Below are positions 1-10,508 of a stretch of 59,918 nt of DNA, piece by piece (position 1 is the stretch's first letter; each line of letters opens with the position of its first letter). The DNA lies in NCBI GenBank assembly GCA_015039365.1, contig WION01000317.1:1-59918 (forward strand), written 5' to 3'. The translations under genes were made by a program, and so were the position numbers. The notes beneath the pieces were generated by a model. That model was not told the origin of the DNA. It ran no database searches and saw only the letters and a list, made by a program, of their open reading frames with translations. The DNA is from Amanita rubescens. Taxonomy: Eukaryota; Basidiomycota; Agaricomycetes; Agaricales; Amanitaceae.

Positions 1-1428
1 AGGGAGAAGAAGTTGCAGCAAGAAAGTCACAGAGCGGCGGAGAAGGAAAGGGAGAAGCGGGAAGCTGAGCGAGAGCACGAAAGGGAGAAGGAGCGAGCAA
101 AGGAGCGTGAGAGGGAGAGACAAAAGCAAAAGGAGTTGGAGCGTGAGAGAGAAAGGGAACGACAGAAGGAGAAAGAAAGGGAGGAGCGCCAAAAGGAACG
201 AGAGAGGGAAAAAGAAAAAGAGCGTGAGAGAGAGAAGGAAAGAGAAAAAGAACGGGAGAGGGAGAGGGAGAGGGAGAGGGAGAGGGAGAAAGAGAAGAAG
301 GAAAGAGAGCGTGCGCGTGAAAGAGAGAGGGAAAGGGAAAGAGTGAGGGAGCGGGAGAGAGAGAAGGAGAGGGAAAGAGAACGTGAGCGTGAACGAGAGC
401 GCGAAAGGGAGAGGGAGAGGGAGAGGGAAAGAGAGCGGGAGCGGGTGAAAGAGAGAGAGCGTCAAAAGGAGAGAGAGGAGCGCCAGCGAGAGAAGGAACG
501 GGAGAAGGAACGACAACGAGAGAGGGAGAAAGAAAAGGAGAGAGCAAGACAAGAAAGAGAGGATATGGAACGGCGAGAACGAGAACAGCGGCACGAAATG
601 GAACGGCAGAAGGAAAAGGAGCGCAAGAAAGAGAAGAAGCGAGACAGGGAAGAAAGGAATAGACGGGAACACGGACGATCATCGAGACATAACGAAGAAC
701 CCAAATCCCATTCAGAAAGTCACCGCCATCTTACGCCTAGCCAGCCATACACGAATCACAGGCATGACAGCTCAACGTCGACGTTCTCGCTTGAGCATGA
801 AGCACGTAATGCCCATAGGCGGAGTGAAGATCGCGGCAGACGTAGAACTGGGCACTTCGAGCCAAGTGACAGCGAAGCAGCGAATAACAGTTCTCTGCTT
901 GCCCCAGGCCCTTCAACCCGACCCCCTCTAGAGCGTAATCCATCCTGTTCCACACGTCCTACGTCCGAATTACCCTCTGCGGCAGACCTGATAGCCCTCA
1001 GAGCGAAAGAAGCTTACGACATGGAACGTTTGTTCAAAGCTCGTAGCCTTTATGGCGAAGAACTGGACGAATTTCCGCCGAACTCAATTCCGTCAACCGC
1101 CGCCTCCGAAATGGGGAGTTCAATGGATGCACCCGTCTACGGCTCAGGCCACACAGCATATGTCGTTCAAACAGCATTTCAAAACCCTCGCTATGGCCCA
1201 CAGACACGCGATACACAACAGTACCCTCCCAGACCGTTCAATTATCTTAATGATGCCGAAATTCTTACCATTCCCTCATTGGACTCTCCAAATGACAGAG
1301 CCACCAATCCACTCCCTGAACCACCTCGAGCGGCAACATATCAACCAATACCCTTATCCATTATAGAGTCGGGTGGCGCATATTCATCCGATTATTGGAC
1401 AAAGTACTCAGTTACCGCGGCGCATTGA
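1..1428 (+). CDS. 3' part of a gene for an Arg/Glu/Lys-repeat protein, product unknown
   Basis: I do not recognise this protein. The frame is already open at base 1, so the gene is cut at its 5' end and about 475 codons remain. Roughly the first 225 residues are almost only Arg, Glu and Lys in irregular RE/ER/EK dipeptides, with no Pro or Gly. That is the pattern of a long, exposed single alpha helix or coiled coil. A His/Ser-rich linker follows, then about 200 ordinary-complexity residues rich in Pro, Ser and Tyr, with a segment EAYDMERLFKARSLYGEE near 1000-1065. No intron is needed in the visible part. It converges on the next gene (-) with 260 bp between stop codons. Similar charged tracts occur in nuclear RNA-binding and trafficking proteins, but composition alone does not support a function. 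Confidence is high that it is coding, low on role. Confidence 0.75.
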   Translation, partial: REKKLQQESHRAAEKEREKREAEREHEREKERAKERERERQKQKELERERERERQKEKEREERQKEREREKEKEREREKEREKEREREREREREREKEKKERERARERERERERVREREREKERERERERERERERERERERERERERVKERERQKEREERQREKEREKERQREREKEKERARQEREDMERREREQRHEMERQKEKERKKEKKRDREERNRREHGRSSRHNEEPKSHSESHRHLTPSQPYTNHRHDSSTSTFSLEHEARNAHRRSEDRGRRRTGHFEPSDSEAANNSSLLAPGPSTRPPLERNPSCSTRPTSELPSAADLIALRAKEAYDMERLFKARSLYGEELDEFPPNSIPSTAASEMGSSMDAPVYGSGHTAYVVQTAFQNPRYGPQTRDTQQYPPRPFNYLNDAEILTIPSLDSPNDRATNPLPEPPRAATYQPIPLSIIESGGAYSSDYWTKYSVTAAH

Positions 1429-1688
1429 ATATTCATTTTTTATACCAAGGTGACTTTATGCATTCGCATTGTTTTGATTATTTTCGATCATTGGGACACT
1501 TGACATCTGCCCTCTAATTTTTTATTTTATGATTGTAGCTTTTTAGCCCAGCTGGGACGTATTTAATTTTTTTTTTCCTTGTTGTTTCTCTATTTACCAA
1601 TACAGACAGACCACATTCATGACACAATATGACGATTAGATTACAATGAGCATACGAATGTCAAAATGACACAACGAGTTCGGACATA

Positions 1689-3063
1689 TCACTGATATGC
1701 ACGAGGATCGACGGGGAATTTCGCCTCTGGATAATCACTCCAAATGCGATCGCCGTCCAGAAACCGGCGCAACCGAGAGACTTGTGAGGACAGGTATAAA
1801 ATGATTATTTGCATCTTGACGTCGAGCGGTAACTTGAGAATATCTTCGCATGTTTTCAACGCCTGACTACGCGTGGAGACGAACATGTGACCATGCACTC
1901 CCAATTCTTTCAGATTATCGATCAGTTCAGAGAACTCGGAACACCAAGCCAATACACCAATCTAGTCATACCGTTAGGGATGATAGGCTAGACCGAGATG
2001 AACATAGTACTCACTTGGCCATACTGCTTATACCGGCCGTACAGGACGTTTGGTGCAACCGATAGGGCAAAACCAAACATATCGTTTTGTTCAATGACCC
2101 CTGGAGGGGGGACATAAGCAGGTTGAGCTGGCTGGGGCGAAGTTGGCTGCACCCAAGGTCAGTACACCAAGCCACTAATTCAAGAAAATAAATCAGCCTC
2201 ACGGGAGGTTTAGGCGGCGGATCTGCGAACCAAGTAAGTGCACCGTAATCGGCTTCTCCGCCAAAGTCCACTACGTCATTCCTTTTGCCAGTGTACTCCA
2301 TGTTAGGGATCTGATGTTAAAAAGACAACCAGTAAGTGGTAAAGACCCCGGTATATAGCAACCTTCAAAACGCACCGATCAAATTTGTGATGATTGGCTA
2401 TATTCGCTGCGAGCGTAGATTGATGTATCTTGATGGTGTCCGCCCGCAGAGCCGTAAATTGTTAAAAGTTGTATCGAGGGAATATCAGTAGGCGGCTTTG
2501 GAAACTGAAGCGCCAAATCGAGTAGTTCCGAGTGGTATTGACGATGATGGGATTTTGGGCCCCGATTACTAAAGTGATTTATGATCCTGTTCAGGAGCGA
2601 TGGCGGGGGTTGTCGTTCGGAGCGTTGTGCGAAATTACTACGAGCGTCGGAAGCTGGAGTCCAATTGGAAAAGTGCTCGCTAGCGGCCGGGTGGATATAA
2701 TTGTCGTGTTGAGGGTAGAAATCGTCGGTAGATATGAACTGAAAGTCGTCAATGGAGGCGTCGTCCTGGTCGATGTTTTGATATTGTTGCCGTGTCCGTC
2801 CGAGGCGAAATGCTCGAGCGAGGGTGGAGGTTAAGGAAGTCTTTGAGGATGGGCTACGGACAGAGCCGAAGAGGCTTCTAGGGAAGCTCGACTGGAATAA
2901 GTTATTCGAAGACGACGTTGTGGAGAATCAAGCCCTTACTAGGACCTAGGGGAGCAACTCGATAGCCTTGACTTATGAAGAGGACCGGGTGCTGCAGAGG
3001 TGAGGCTGGGGCGTGGCAGCTACGACTAATATCGCATCTACATATGGAGTAAACGTTCCTCAT
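1689..3063 (-). CDS. Conserved-looking protein of unknown function, with an apparent one-base frameshift
   Basis: Product not recognised. The C-terminal half is clear. An exon beginning with MEYTGKRNDVVDFGGEAD (downward from 2301) joins at GT-AG introns to exons reading VPPPGVIEQNDMFGFAL and IGVLAWCSEFSELIDNLKE, and ends DYPEAKFPVDPRAYQ. Upstream on the same strand, a long open stretch (about 2930-2460) reads like coding sequence, with DDFQFISTDDFYPQ. It then continues one frame over as TALRADTIKIHQSTLAAN to about 2365, and reaches the MEYTG exon through a 52-bp intron with a GTTGCT donor in matching phase. The frame change at about 2457-2461 has no splice explanation I can find. The 5' end is uncertain: an ATG at 3063 opens a frame that could be spliced in. 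It is tandem with the gene above, 74 bp apart. Confidence 0.6.
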
Positions 3064-3137
3064 GACATATCAACAAGACTACAATTCAAGCATAGAGCAC
3101 ACATCAAGGATATATAGTACAAAAAATATCACTATTG

Positions 3138-4915
3138 TCACAAATCCACCAAAGGTCGTCTTTCTCCGCCCCGTCTCCTGAAAAACGACAAAACAGATTT
3201 GAAGCCATGATGGACATGCGTAACGGTGGTGCCTCTTGGCAGGAAATGGACCGTGTGTGGGCCGATCGATGACCCAAAGGTAATCAAATACAACAGGAGC
3301 AGGTTGTAGATACCGATGACGGCGTACCACGTTCGCGATTCGTGATGCGGATAATCGACACCAATAGATCTGAGCCACGAGCCACGGCCTACCTGTTGGA
3401 TGTCATTCATGCCTTGGCCTGCTACGCCGCTAACGCCTCCGTCACCTCCGTCGCACCACAATATCATCGTGCCGAGTTCTTCGGCACGTTGCTTCGCTTG
3501 TTCCCACATGGCAGTACCAATATCTAAATCCCAGGTACGCGCTGGAGCGAGAATCAGTGCTGGACGAGATTTGAGATTCGAGAAGGGGTGGGGATCTGTA
3601 AAATCGAGACAAATAGATGCCGTAACTGGTATTGGGCGAGTGTGGTTTGGAGAAGATGACCAATCGGTCTTGTTCATGCCGCGCGGTGGAGGGAGTTCAA
3701 TGGTGAACATCTCGGGAGGCGCCTCGGAATGGGTCAGCGAGAAAGATTCCGCGACTGTATAGAGATCAGAAATAATTAGCAGACGCACTGGGGTTACTCA
3801 CTCGGGACTAGCTTTCGCTTGTAGTAAACAAGGTGAGGCGTTTCAGAATCCTTTGAGATCAAGGCAAAGCCATTCCGCCGCGCACCCTTCAAGCCGGTCT
3901 TGTCAGTTGGATCTGCAAATGCCTCCTCAAACGAGACTCCAACGTAGGAACCTGTTACACGCTTTCGAATCTCCTCAAATGCCTCTTCCTTTTCGACATC
4001 GGAAGTGAACACAACTGCGCTTTCAGGCCATAGCAGAATCTTGGCCGAGTTGGTGAGGGTTTCAGACTCTTTGATGTAATCGTCGAGAGTTAGAGTGTGA
4101 TGTTTGTATCGAATGTGTGGCGGGAGTACACAGGCCACACTCAGCGGTGTAGTCTCCTGGGAAAGAATAGGTGCTGGGTATATGGGGAGGAAATACGATG
4201 GAATTGTCAAGGCCACGAGAAGGAATGCCAAACGGATTGAACTTTGTGCTTGGCTTGGCTTTGCTCCTGTGATATCGTTGATAACTTCTCCAATTAGAGG
4301 TGCATCTGGTATGACACTGGTATCATTCATGTACCACGCTGCAAATGCCTGAGATAAAATTGCAGCCCAGGCTGCCACAATCCAGTCAATTGCTGCAGGG
4401 CCCAGGAACGGCATCAGCCACAAATAAGCTTCTGTGCCTTCTGTGGGGCTCCAAGCAGAGAGGCGACCTATAGGGCTTACATACGCCACTCCGCTCCAGA
4501 GAGTCACCCACAGCGATGGGAACAATGCAACTTGTTGCCATGGTGAGGTAAACTGCATGCAGAGCTTAGCATCAAGCACTACGGCGAGTATTGAAAGGAG
4601 GGAATTAAGCCCAGTGATTCCAAGAAGGACAACGACTGAGGTGCCGGGGCTAGAGAGGGCACTCCGCGATGCTCCTAATTTTGGCAACGCGCCACCGATG
4701 GTGAGTCCCAGCCATAGCAAGCCTGCATTTTTCCATGCACCTTGTCTTGGGACAAAGATGCGAGAATAAGTCAGGAGGACTGCGAGATTGAGAACGATGG
4801 GAAGAGCTGCAGGGGATAATCGAAGAGAGACTGTGGAAAGGATAGTGGCGAGACCAATGAAGAAGACATTGCGGTAATAGGAGAGCAAGACTCTACGCAG
4901 GATCGCTGCGTACAT
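3138..4915 (-). CDS. Lnt-like membrane carbon-nitrogen hydrolase (apolipoprotein N-acyltransferase fold)
   Basis: Two exons, joined by a GTGAGT...ACAG intron of about 46 bp near 3755-3805, encode about 590 residues. Residues 1-270 hold six or so hydrophobic helices. A nitrilase-type domain follows, and one more hydrophobic helix (TWYAVIGIYNLLLLYLITF) lies near the C-terminus. This layout is that of bacterial apolipoprotein N-acyltransferase. The catalytic triad of the superfamily is visible: Glu in ILLWPESAVVF, Lys in LVYYKRKLVP and Cys in TASICLDFTDP. The KxxLVP..E context that follows Lys in Lnt is kept, but the residue two after the Cys is Asp rather than the usual Glu. In bacteria the enzyme N-acylates lipoproteins. 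Fungi have no such lipoproteins, so the substrate here is unknown. It is probably an endomembrane protein. Start chosen at the first ATG before the first hydrophobic helix. Confidence 0.8.
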
Positions 4916-5005
4916 GATAGCTCTGGGAAGCGAAGAGGGCGCGAATTACAGAACTTTTATGTACAAATGGGCGCCTAACTTTCACGCTGCGGAACCGAAC
5001 TAGTA

Positions 5006-5645
5006 CTACGGTGGCTGAGCGAAAGGGTCGTCAGTAGTTTGGTCCATGAGAGGACCAACAACAAGATCAGCTTCGACCTGCGAGAGGTCATGTGGAAGAA
5101 CCGACAAATCCAACTCCATCCCGTCCTCCACTTTTCCTTCCACCGTCGTTACTAACGGGTTCAGCGATGCATCCAACCCATCCATCGTGTTGTCCATTCC
5201 CCCATCATTTGTGCTCCCTAACAGCAACTGCGGCTTGGGTGACATAGGTTGAGTCTCCTCCTGGGGTGCAGTTGCTGCACGCGTTCCTGGAGGTGCAGAT
5301 TCCATTCCATTAGCAGCCTGCTCATCTTGTTCCATCTCTTCGTCGCCATCAACCGCTTCGGGTTCATCAGGTAAAGGAGCCAATGGCTCGTCCGCTCCAC
5401 CTTCGTCGTCACTGAATTGCTAAAAAAAAATTCCGTGTAAAATGAACACGAGCCAAGTAACGCGAATGATCACGGAGCACCTGCGGTTTGTCCGTCCTCG
5501 TCCACTTTCGCACTTTGAATGAAATGTTTGGTATGTTTTCTGGTGTAACCCACGTTCTTTCCCAACAAGACACAGGTTGCATTAATTGGCGGCGAGCCGC
5601 CTCAGTCGAGGCCACGCTCACACCGATGCGACGTCGGGTTGCCAT
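5006..5645 (-). CDS. Acidic BCL7-like protein (candidate SWI/SNF-associated subunit)
   Basis: Two exons encode about 195 residues. Exon 1 (5645 down to about 5480) reads MATRRRIGVSVASTEAARRQ and then CWERTWVTPENIPNISFKVR followed by KWTRTDKPQ. The Trp-Glu-x-x-Trp-Val-Thr block followed by a basic K-W patch resembles the short N-terminal signature of animal BCL7 proteins, accessory subunits of SWI/SNF remodellers. A 59-bp GTGCTC...TTTAG intron leads into QFSDDEGGADEPLAPLPDE. The rest is disordered, very acidic and Pro-rich, ending DDPFAQPP. The start is fixed because an in-frame stop (TGA) lies immediately before the ATG. That ATG is only 48 bp past the Med7 stop codon, so the promoter must lie inside Med7. 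The BCL7 link is my inference from one short block. The alternative is an unrelated acidic nuclear protein. Confidence 0.6.
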
Positions 5646-5693
5646 TCAGGACAGCGGTAAGTAGTAGTGTGGGATGGTACAGTGATTACATAA

Positions 5694-6706
5694 TCAAACG
5701 CCTTCTGCCCATCTGAGAACATCGGTTTGCGAAACGTCTGGTTGCGACATCTGATGCGCTGTCAGATGAGATAGAAGAAACCGAGAGTGATTACCTGAGT
5801 CTGAGATACTTCGTCTGATTTGGCGAGATTCACTTTTGCCGAAACGTCCTGGAAAGATCCTCTTAATTCCTTCAGTTTTGTCTCCAGTACGTCACACCTC
5901 CTGCACCATGTTAGAAAGAAATTTGGGCATCAGAAAGTGACGTACGCGTGTAATGTTTTAGTTTCCTCCCTACGCAGCTCTAATTGACGCTTCATCATGA
6001 GCTCAAGATTGACGCGAGCCTTCGCGGTAGCCGTCGGCATGAGATATATTAAGTGTGTGCTATTGGGCATACCTGTACAGGTCGCAAATCGTTTGCGGCA
6101 GCCATAATGTTTTGGCTCAGGACCGTGATCCATTCGACATGTCGTAGCCACTCTGGCTGGACGCTATCAAGAGGCGGTGGTAGAAGTAAGGATGAGGTGA
6201 GGGTTGAATAAGTCACGAGGATAGAGCGTAGTATCGCGAGTAGGGCAGGGCGCCTATCTGAATAAAAGCATAAGGGCCAAAGCGCCGTGGAGAGCAACAC
6301 AGGACATACCTACACTTGGTTCAGCAGGATAGAGTTGATGGCCGCCCAGCTCAGCCAATGATGGGATCTGTTCCTTGACCTACGCAAGAGGGTGTCTGGT
6401 AGGATACATAGAGTGGACGCTATTGCATACAAACCACCTGTCACCAAACACGTCGTAATAAGCGTCTGGTTCATCGAGTATCCAATCTATGCGGGGTTTC
6501 TCCAGTTGGACGAGTGGCCAATCAGGAACATCAGGGTGGTCTGAAAGGATCTGATGTTGGTCCTCATGATAAGGATCTTGGGCGCGGTTCAGGAGAAGAG
6601 TGAGGAGATTGAGATTGTGTGAGGTGTAGCGGGTGTAGTGGGAAGGAGGGGAAGGGAATGGGTTCCTTAGTTCCGTGTCTTGTTCATCCATGTCTACGAC
6701 GGTCAC
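5694..6706 (-). CDS. MED7: Mediator complex subunit 7 (Med7)
   Basis: Med7 is a middle-module Mediator subunit that pairs with Med21 and bridges activators to RNA polymerase II in the nucleus. Five exons, all with consensus borders, give about 240 residues. The N-terminus has the family's ELRNPFPSPPSHYTRYTSHN block. IPSLAELGGHQLYPAEPS in exon 2 and SLLLPPPLDSVQPEWLRHVE in exon 3 correspond to the Med7 pattern of a Pro-rich hook followed by helices. ARVNLELMMKRQLELRREE in exon 4 is the helix that pairs with Med21. The last intron (5751-5794, 44 bp) is placed so that the final exon reads MSQPDVSQTDVLRWAEGV and stops. Using an earlier AG would instead run the frame into the next gene. The gene is divergent from the ligase gene (178 bp) and followed by the BCL7-like gene after 48 bp. 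Confidence 0.9.
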
Positions 6707-6884
6707 ACCTTGGTCACCCCGTGTAAACGGTAATACAGGGTTAACGCCTAACGTCGGTGGAATTCATTCCAGGGCGCGCAGTTCGCTTATGTTCCGCGGA
6801 ACAGCCCGGTCTGGCCCTGCGTAAGGTGGAACGGCGTTACGCATAAATAGCAGCGACCTCCACCGATACCCTTACCGTGTGGCC
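6707..6884. promoter_or_regulatory. Shared divergent promoter region, Med7 / acyl-CoA ligase
   Basis: This 178-bp interval lies between the start codons of Med7 (-) and the CoA ligase (+) and must hold both promoters. A TATA-like CATAAATAG sits at about 6842-6850, about 35 bp before the ligase ATG. No comparable element is obvious on the Med7 side. No operator can be named. Confidence 0.5.
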
Positions 6885-9489
6885 ATGACTGACTTTCGTT
6901 CCCCTCGTTTTCATGAACTGCCTCATATTCCGGATGACCTCACCATCCCTCAGTTCATCTTCGATTATCGTTCCCCTGAAAAACCCGTACGACCGGATCA
7001 TGTGCCCTTTTTTATAGATGATCACACGGGTCGTCCAGTCTTTGAGCGACAAGTACAATTGTCAGTTTCTATCTTCCTCACGTCTGACTCTCTCTATCAT
7101 TCAGCTCCATAAACGTACTTGTGACCTCGCGAATGGACTGGCAACCAAGTTCCAGATGAGTATGTATTTAATTCCCCAGACGTTCTCTAAGCTAATGCAC
7201 AAACAGAGGATGGTGACGTCGGTAAGCGCGCTAGTTATGAGTGCGAACAAACTTCCCACACCCCTATAGCTTGTTTGTTCAGCTCAAATGACATGGGTAA
7301 AAGGCATCGTTATTTAATAATGGTTGCTCAACATTCTGGCAGATTATGCTACTATAATATGGGCCGTACAGCTAATCGGAGGAGTTATTACGTGAGTCTA
7401 GACGCGATCCGTTTGGCCGTGACAATTGATACTTTGCAAGTCCTACCAATCCATCATACACTGTAGACGAACTTGTTCATCAGCTCGAAGTATCCGAGGC
7501 ATCGTTGATCGTCGTGCACTCTCAATTTTTACCTACGGCGCTTGCTGCAGCAAAAATTGCAGGAATACCTCGGGACCGTGTCATCTCGTTGCACCGTGTA
7601 CCAAACATCACAGCTGTAACAGTTGATGATTTGGTTGAACTTGGCTCGAAGCATGGATCAACTGTGGCACCTAAACGACTACAACCTGGCGAGGCCAAGA
7701 CAAAACTAGCCTTTTTGTCCTTCTCCAGCGGCACAACCGGTCAGTGCCAACGTCATCTGTACTTAAACCGCTAATATCTTGCAGGTAAAGCCAAGGTAAT
7801 TATATTGACGTGTCCAACCAAGCACTATTGATCGTATTTGCGAAGGCTGTCGCAATCTCCCACTACGCGGTCATAGCCAATGTCATTCAGACACTTGGTC
7901 ATCACGGTGTGGTTGATCCTGCGGTTAAGGAGAACCTATTCGCTCCAGGAGATGTCGCTCTAGGCGGTAAGTACAATAAGTCAAAATTATCTGTCTTATT
8001 GACATAATTTATAGTGCTACCCTTTTTCCGTGAGTCGTAATAAACACCTTTTCATAAGTAGCAGGGCAGAACTGAAGTCAATATAGACATATACGGGCTA
8101 GTCTACACGGTGAGCGTTGCATTGTCATAGATTATCGTCCGCATCTCAATGCCTTCTTTGAAGTTGCATGTTATACTGTATTGTGGAGTAAGGATTGATA
8201 AGGAGTGTCTCGTGTTTTTGGCTAACTGTCCAACTAGATGTCGTTGGTCGTAGTCCCAAAATTCAATTTCACCCAGTTTTTGAACTCTATCGTCCGCCAC
8301 CGTGGGACACACGTCTTGTTCGGAATCTCCATTCATTGTTCTATTCGTTTATTCATTTTGACGTTCGCAGTGTTGTCCCGCCTCAGGTAGTGCTCCTGAC
8401 CAAGGTATGTTGCTATTGTTGCTAAGGCGGATATGCTGGTGTTCATACGTGTAGGCATCGCTTGAACAATATGATTTTAGGCACATCAAGTATTGTATGT
8501 CAGGTGCCGCCCCTCTAAGTGGGGAGCTCATGTGTAAGCTCCAGAACGTATTCCCTAATTCAATCATAAGCTCTGGTTATGGTGTGTTGTGGCCTTCGAT
8601 TCCAATATTTTCTACTTATTGTTCGAAGGTCTGACGGAGTTCGCCGGATCAGTGTCACATGTGCCCCTAGGACAGAAGGTCGGCACTGTGGACAGCGCAG
8701 GGCAGCTTATACCCGGTGTCACTGCTCGCGTCGTGAGGCCCGACGGCTCACTAGCCAATGAGGGTGAGGAGGGCGAACTCATTCTTACCGGACCATCCGT
8801 GGCGCTATGTTATTACAAAAATCCAGAAGCGTGAGTTGGCAAAAGAATCACAACTCTGTCACAGGATTGACTTTACAAAGAACCAAGGAGGCTTTTATCG
8901 ACGGATGGGTTCGGACTGGAGATAAGGTCTTGATAAAAAATGCAGAAGTCTTTATACTCGACCGTCTCAAGGTACCCAGTATCCAGGATGGAGCTTGATT
9001 TTGTTTTTCTAACGCTCATTGTAGGAGATAATCAAGGTACGCGGGTTCCAAGTGGCACCTGCTGAACTTGAGGGCCATTTATTGTTGCGCTCGGATGTAT
9101 CCGATGCTTGCGTCGTCAGTATTTTGGACGACTATAGCGGGGAGCTCCCGCTGGCCTTTGTCGTCCCAAGTCCAGCGATAAAAGCAAGAATTGCCGAAGA
9201 CCCTGCCGAGGCTAAGAAATACGTGGAATCCTTGATGAAGGTGTGTTTGAGCAACCTTGTATCGGTCAAGTGCTAAACGTAAGGATAGTATGTTGCGGAC
9301 ACAAAAGTAGCATACAAGAGGCTCGCAGGTGGCGTTGAAATAGTCGATTCAATTCCCAAGAATACGTCAGGAAAAATTGTTCGTGGATATATTCTATTCT
9401 AGTACCCTATTCTGACTCTGCCTCAGCTCCGCAGAATTTTGAGAGATCAGGCGAGGGCACAGAGATCAGGAGTGAAGAGTAAATTGTAG
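6885..9489 (+). CDS. 4-coumarate-CoA ligase-like / acyl-CoA synthetase, peroxisomal (SKL end)
   Basis: ANL-family adenylate-forming enzyme: it activates an aryl or fatty carboxylate as an acyl-adenylate and transfers it to CoA. About 16 short exons join in phase. Visible motifs in order: the P-loop FSSGTTGKAK (split by introns near 7740-7850), HIYGLVYT, FVVPPQVVLLTK, MSGAAPLSGEL, SSGYGLTEF (A5), DGWVRTGD (A7) and DRLKEIIKVRGFQVAPAELE (A8), then IPKNTSGKI with the A10 Lys. The last intron (9379-9426, GTTCGT donor) skips an in-frame stop at 9400. It adds a final exon LRRILRDQARAQRSGVKSKL, which is the normal family ending. The terminal Ser-Lys-Leu is a type 1 peroxisomal signal. Donors of the GTTCGG/GTTCGT type are used twice. 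Substrate cannot be told: a phenylpropanoid-like acid or a medium-chain fatty acid is possible. Confidence 0.9.
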
Positions 9490-9567
9490 TTTGTAGATTG
9501 TATGTCGTGCTTTGAATATAGGCTTTGCGCATGTTACCAAATAAGGACTTTTGCTACATCCGTCATA

Positions 9568-10434
9568 ATGGTACGGCGGGTTGCCTCGCAGGTGCACCAG
9601 CAGGTCTCGCGCCTCATGCGCGCTGGCTACATCAAGCAAGAGCCTGCCTGGTTCCAAGCCGTTCTTAACCACCCCCCTCTTCCCCTCCCTCCGAAAGCTC
9701 ATGCCACTCGCTCGTCATATGACCAACCACCCGAAAAGACGTCAACCGGAAAAATGCGACCTTTCCCGAGGAAACCGCCGCCAATCTATTACATAGAGGA
9801 CGACATTCGTCGACAGTTCTTCCGTGATCACCCGTTTGAGGCGTTCAGGCCAACCACGCTGGTTGAAAAAGGGAACATCACAGATGAGCACCCCATTCGA
9901 GGAAAAGAATGGACACGTCTCAGACAAAGAGGTAGAAACCCTACAGTCGAAGAGTGAGTTGACGCATCTCTCTGGCCGCATTTCATGCTAAAATACGATC
10001 TCGTCAGTGCTATTCGATTTGTTGTAAACTTACACCAGCATCACGATTTACCACTTTCGGATGCCTACAGGCAAGCCATTCTACAATTCCGAGCCTTGCG
10101 CTCCGAGCACTATTTTGCAACGAAGCACGCTGTCATGGAGGCGCGGTATCTTGGTGCCACATTCTTGCCTACCGAAATTCGGCGTGGATTCTACAGGGAA
10201 CTGGGACAATTGGACACCTGGGAACGAAAAGCAGAGAACGATGAGGGTGCTTTGGCGGCGCGTAAGCGTTGGAAGGCGATTATAGAACGACACCATGGGG
10301 TCGACCAATGGACTAGGGGAGAGGAATATGTTAGGTTGTGGAAGAAGGGCATCCCGCCAAACTATGCGCCCTCTCTAACAGAACCCATTGACCAAAATGC
10401 CTGGGTTACCGAACGTGCTACTGACCCCTCATAA
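9568..10434 (+). CDS. Mitochondrial small-subunit ribosomal protein mS23 (Rsm25 family)
   Basis: Two exons encode about 270 residues. The start MVRRVASQVHQQVSRLMRAG fits the family's N-terminal helix, and GYIKQEPAWFQAVLNHPPLP is its most recognisable block. The next exon reads AIRFVVNLHQHHDLPLSDAY and EARYLGATFLPTEIRRGFYR, typical of fungal mS23, where a long C-terminal extension follows. The intron (about 9952-10006) has a GTGAGT donor, and joining it gives VEDAIRF. The protein belongs to the mitochondrial 37S subunit. The Arg-rich start could serve as the import signal. The gene lies 78 bp after the CoA ligase on the same strand and converges with Rpn5 (74 bp between stop codons). No anomalies seen. 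Confidence 0.85.
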
Positions 10435-10508
10435 CTTACATTACACTACGTTAATCGACTTACATTTCTGCTCCAACGATCTCCAGAAAATAAAGCCATT
10501 ATACAACT

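Noticed and set aside
2532..2834. 100-codon open frame on the plus strand
   Set aside because: It is antisense to a longer minus-strand stretch with more protein-like composition that links by splicing to the downstream exons of the 1689-3063 gene.
9400..9402. In-frame stop suggesting a truncated CoA ligase
   Set aside because: A phase-correct intron removes it, and the following exon encodes the normal family C-terminus.
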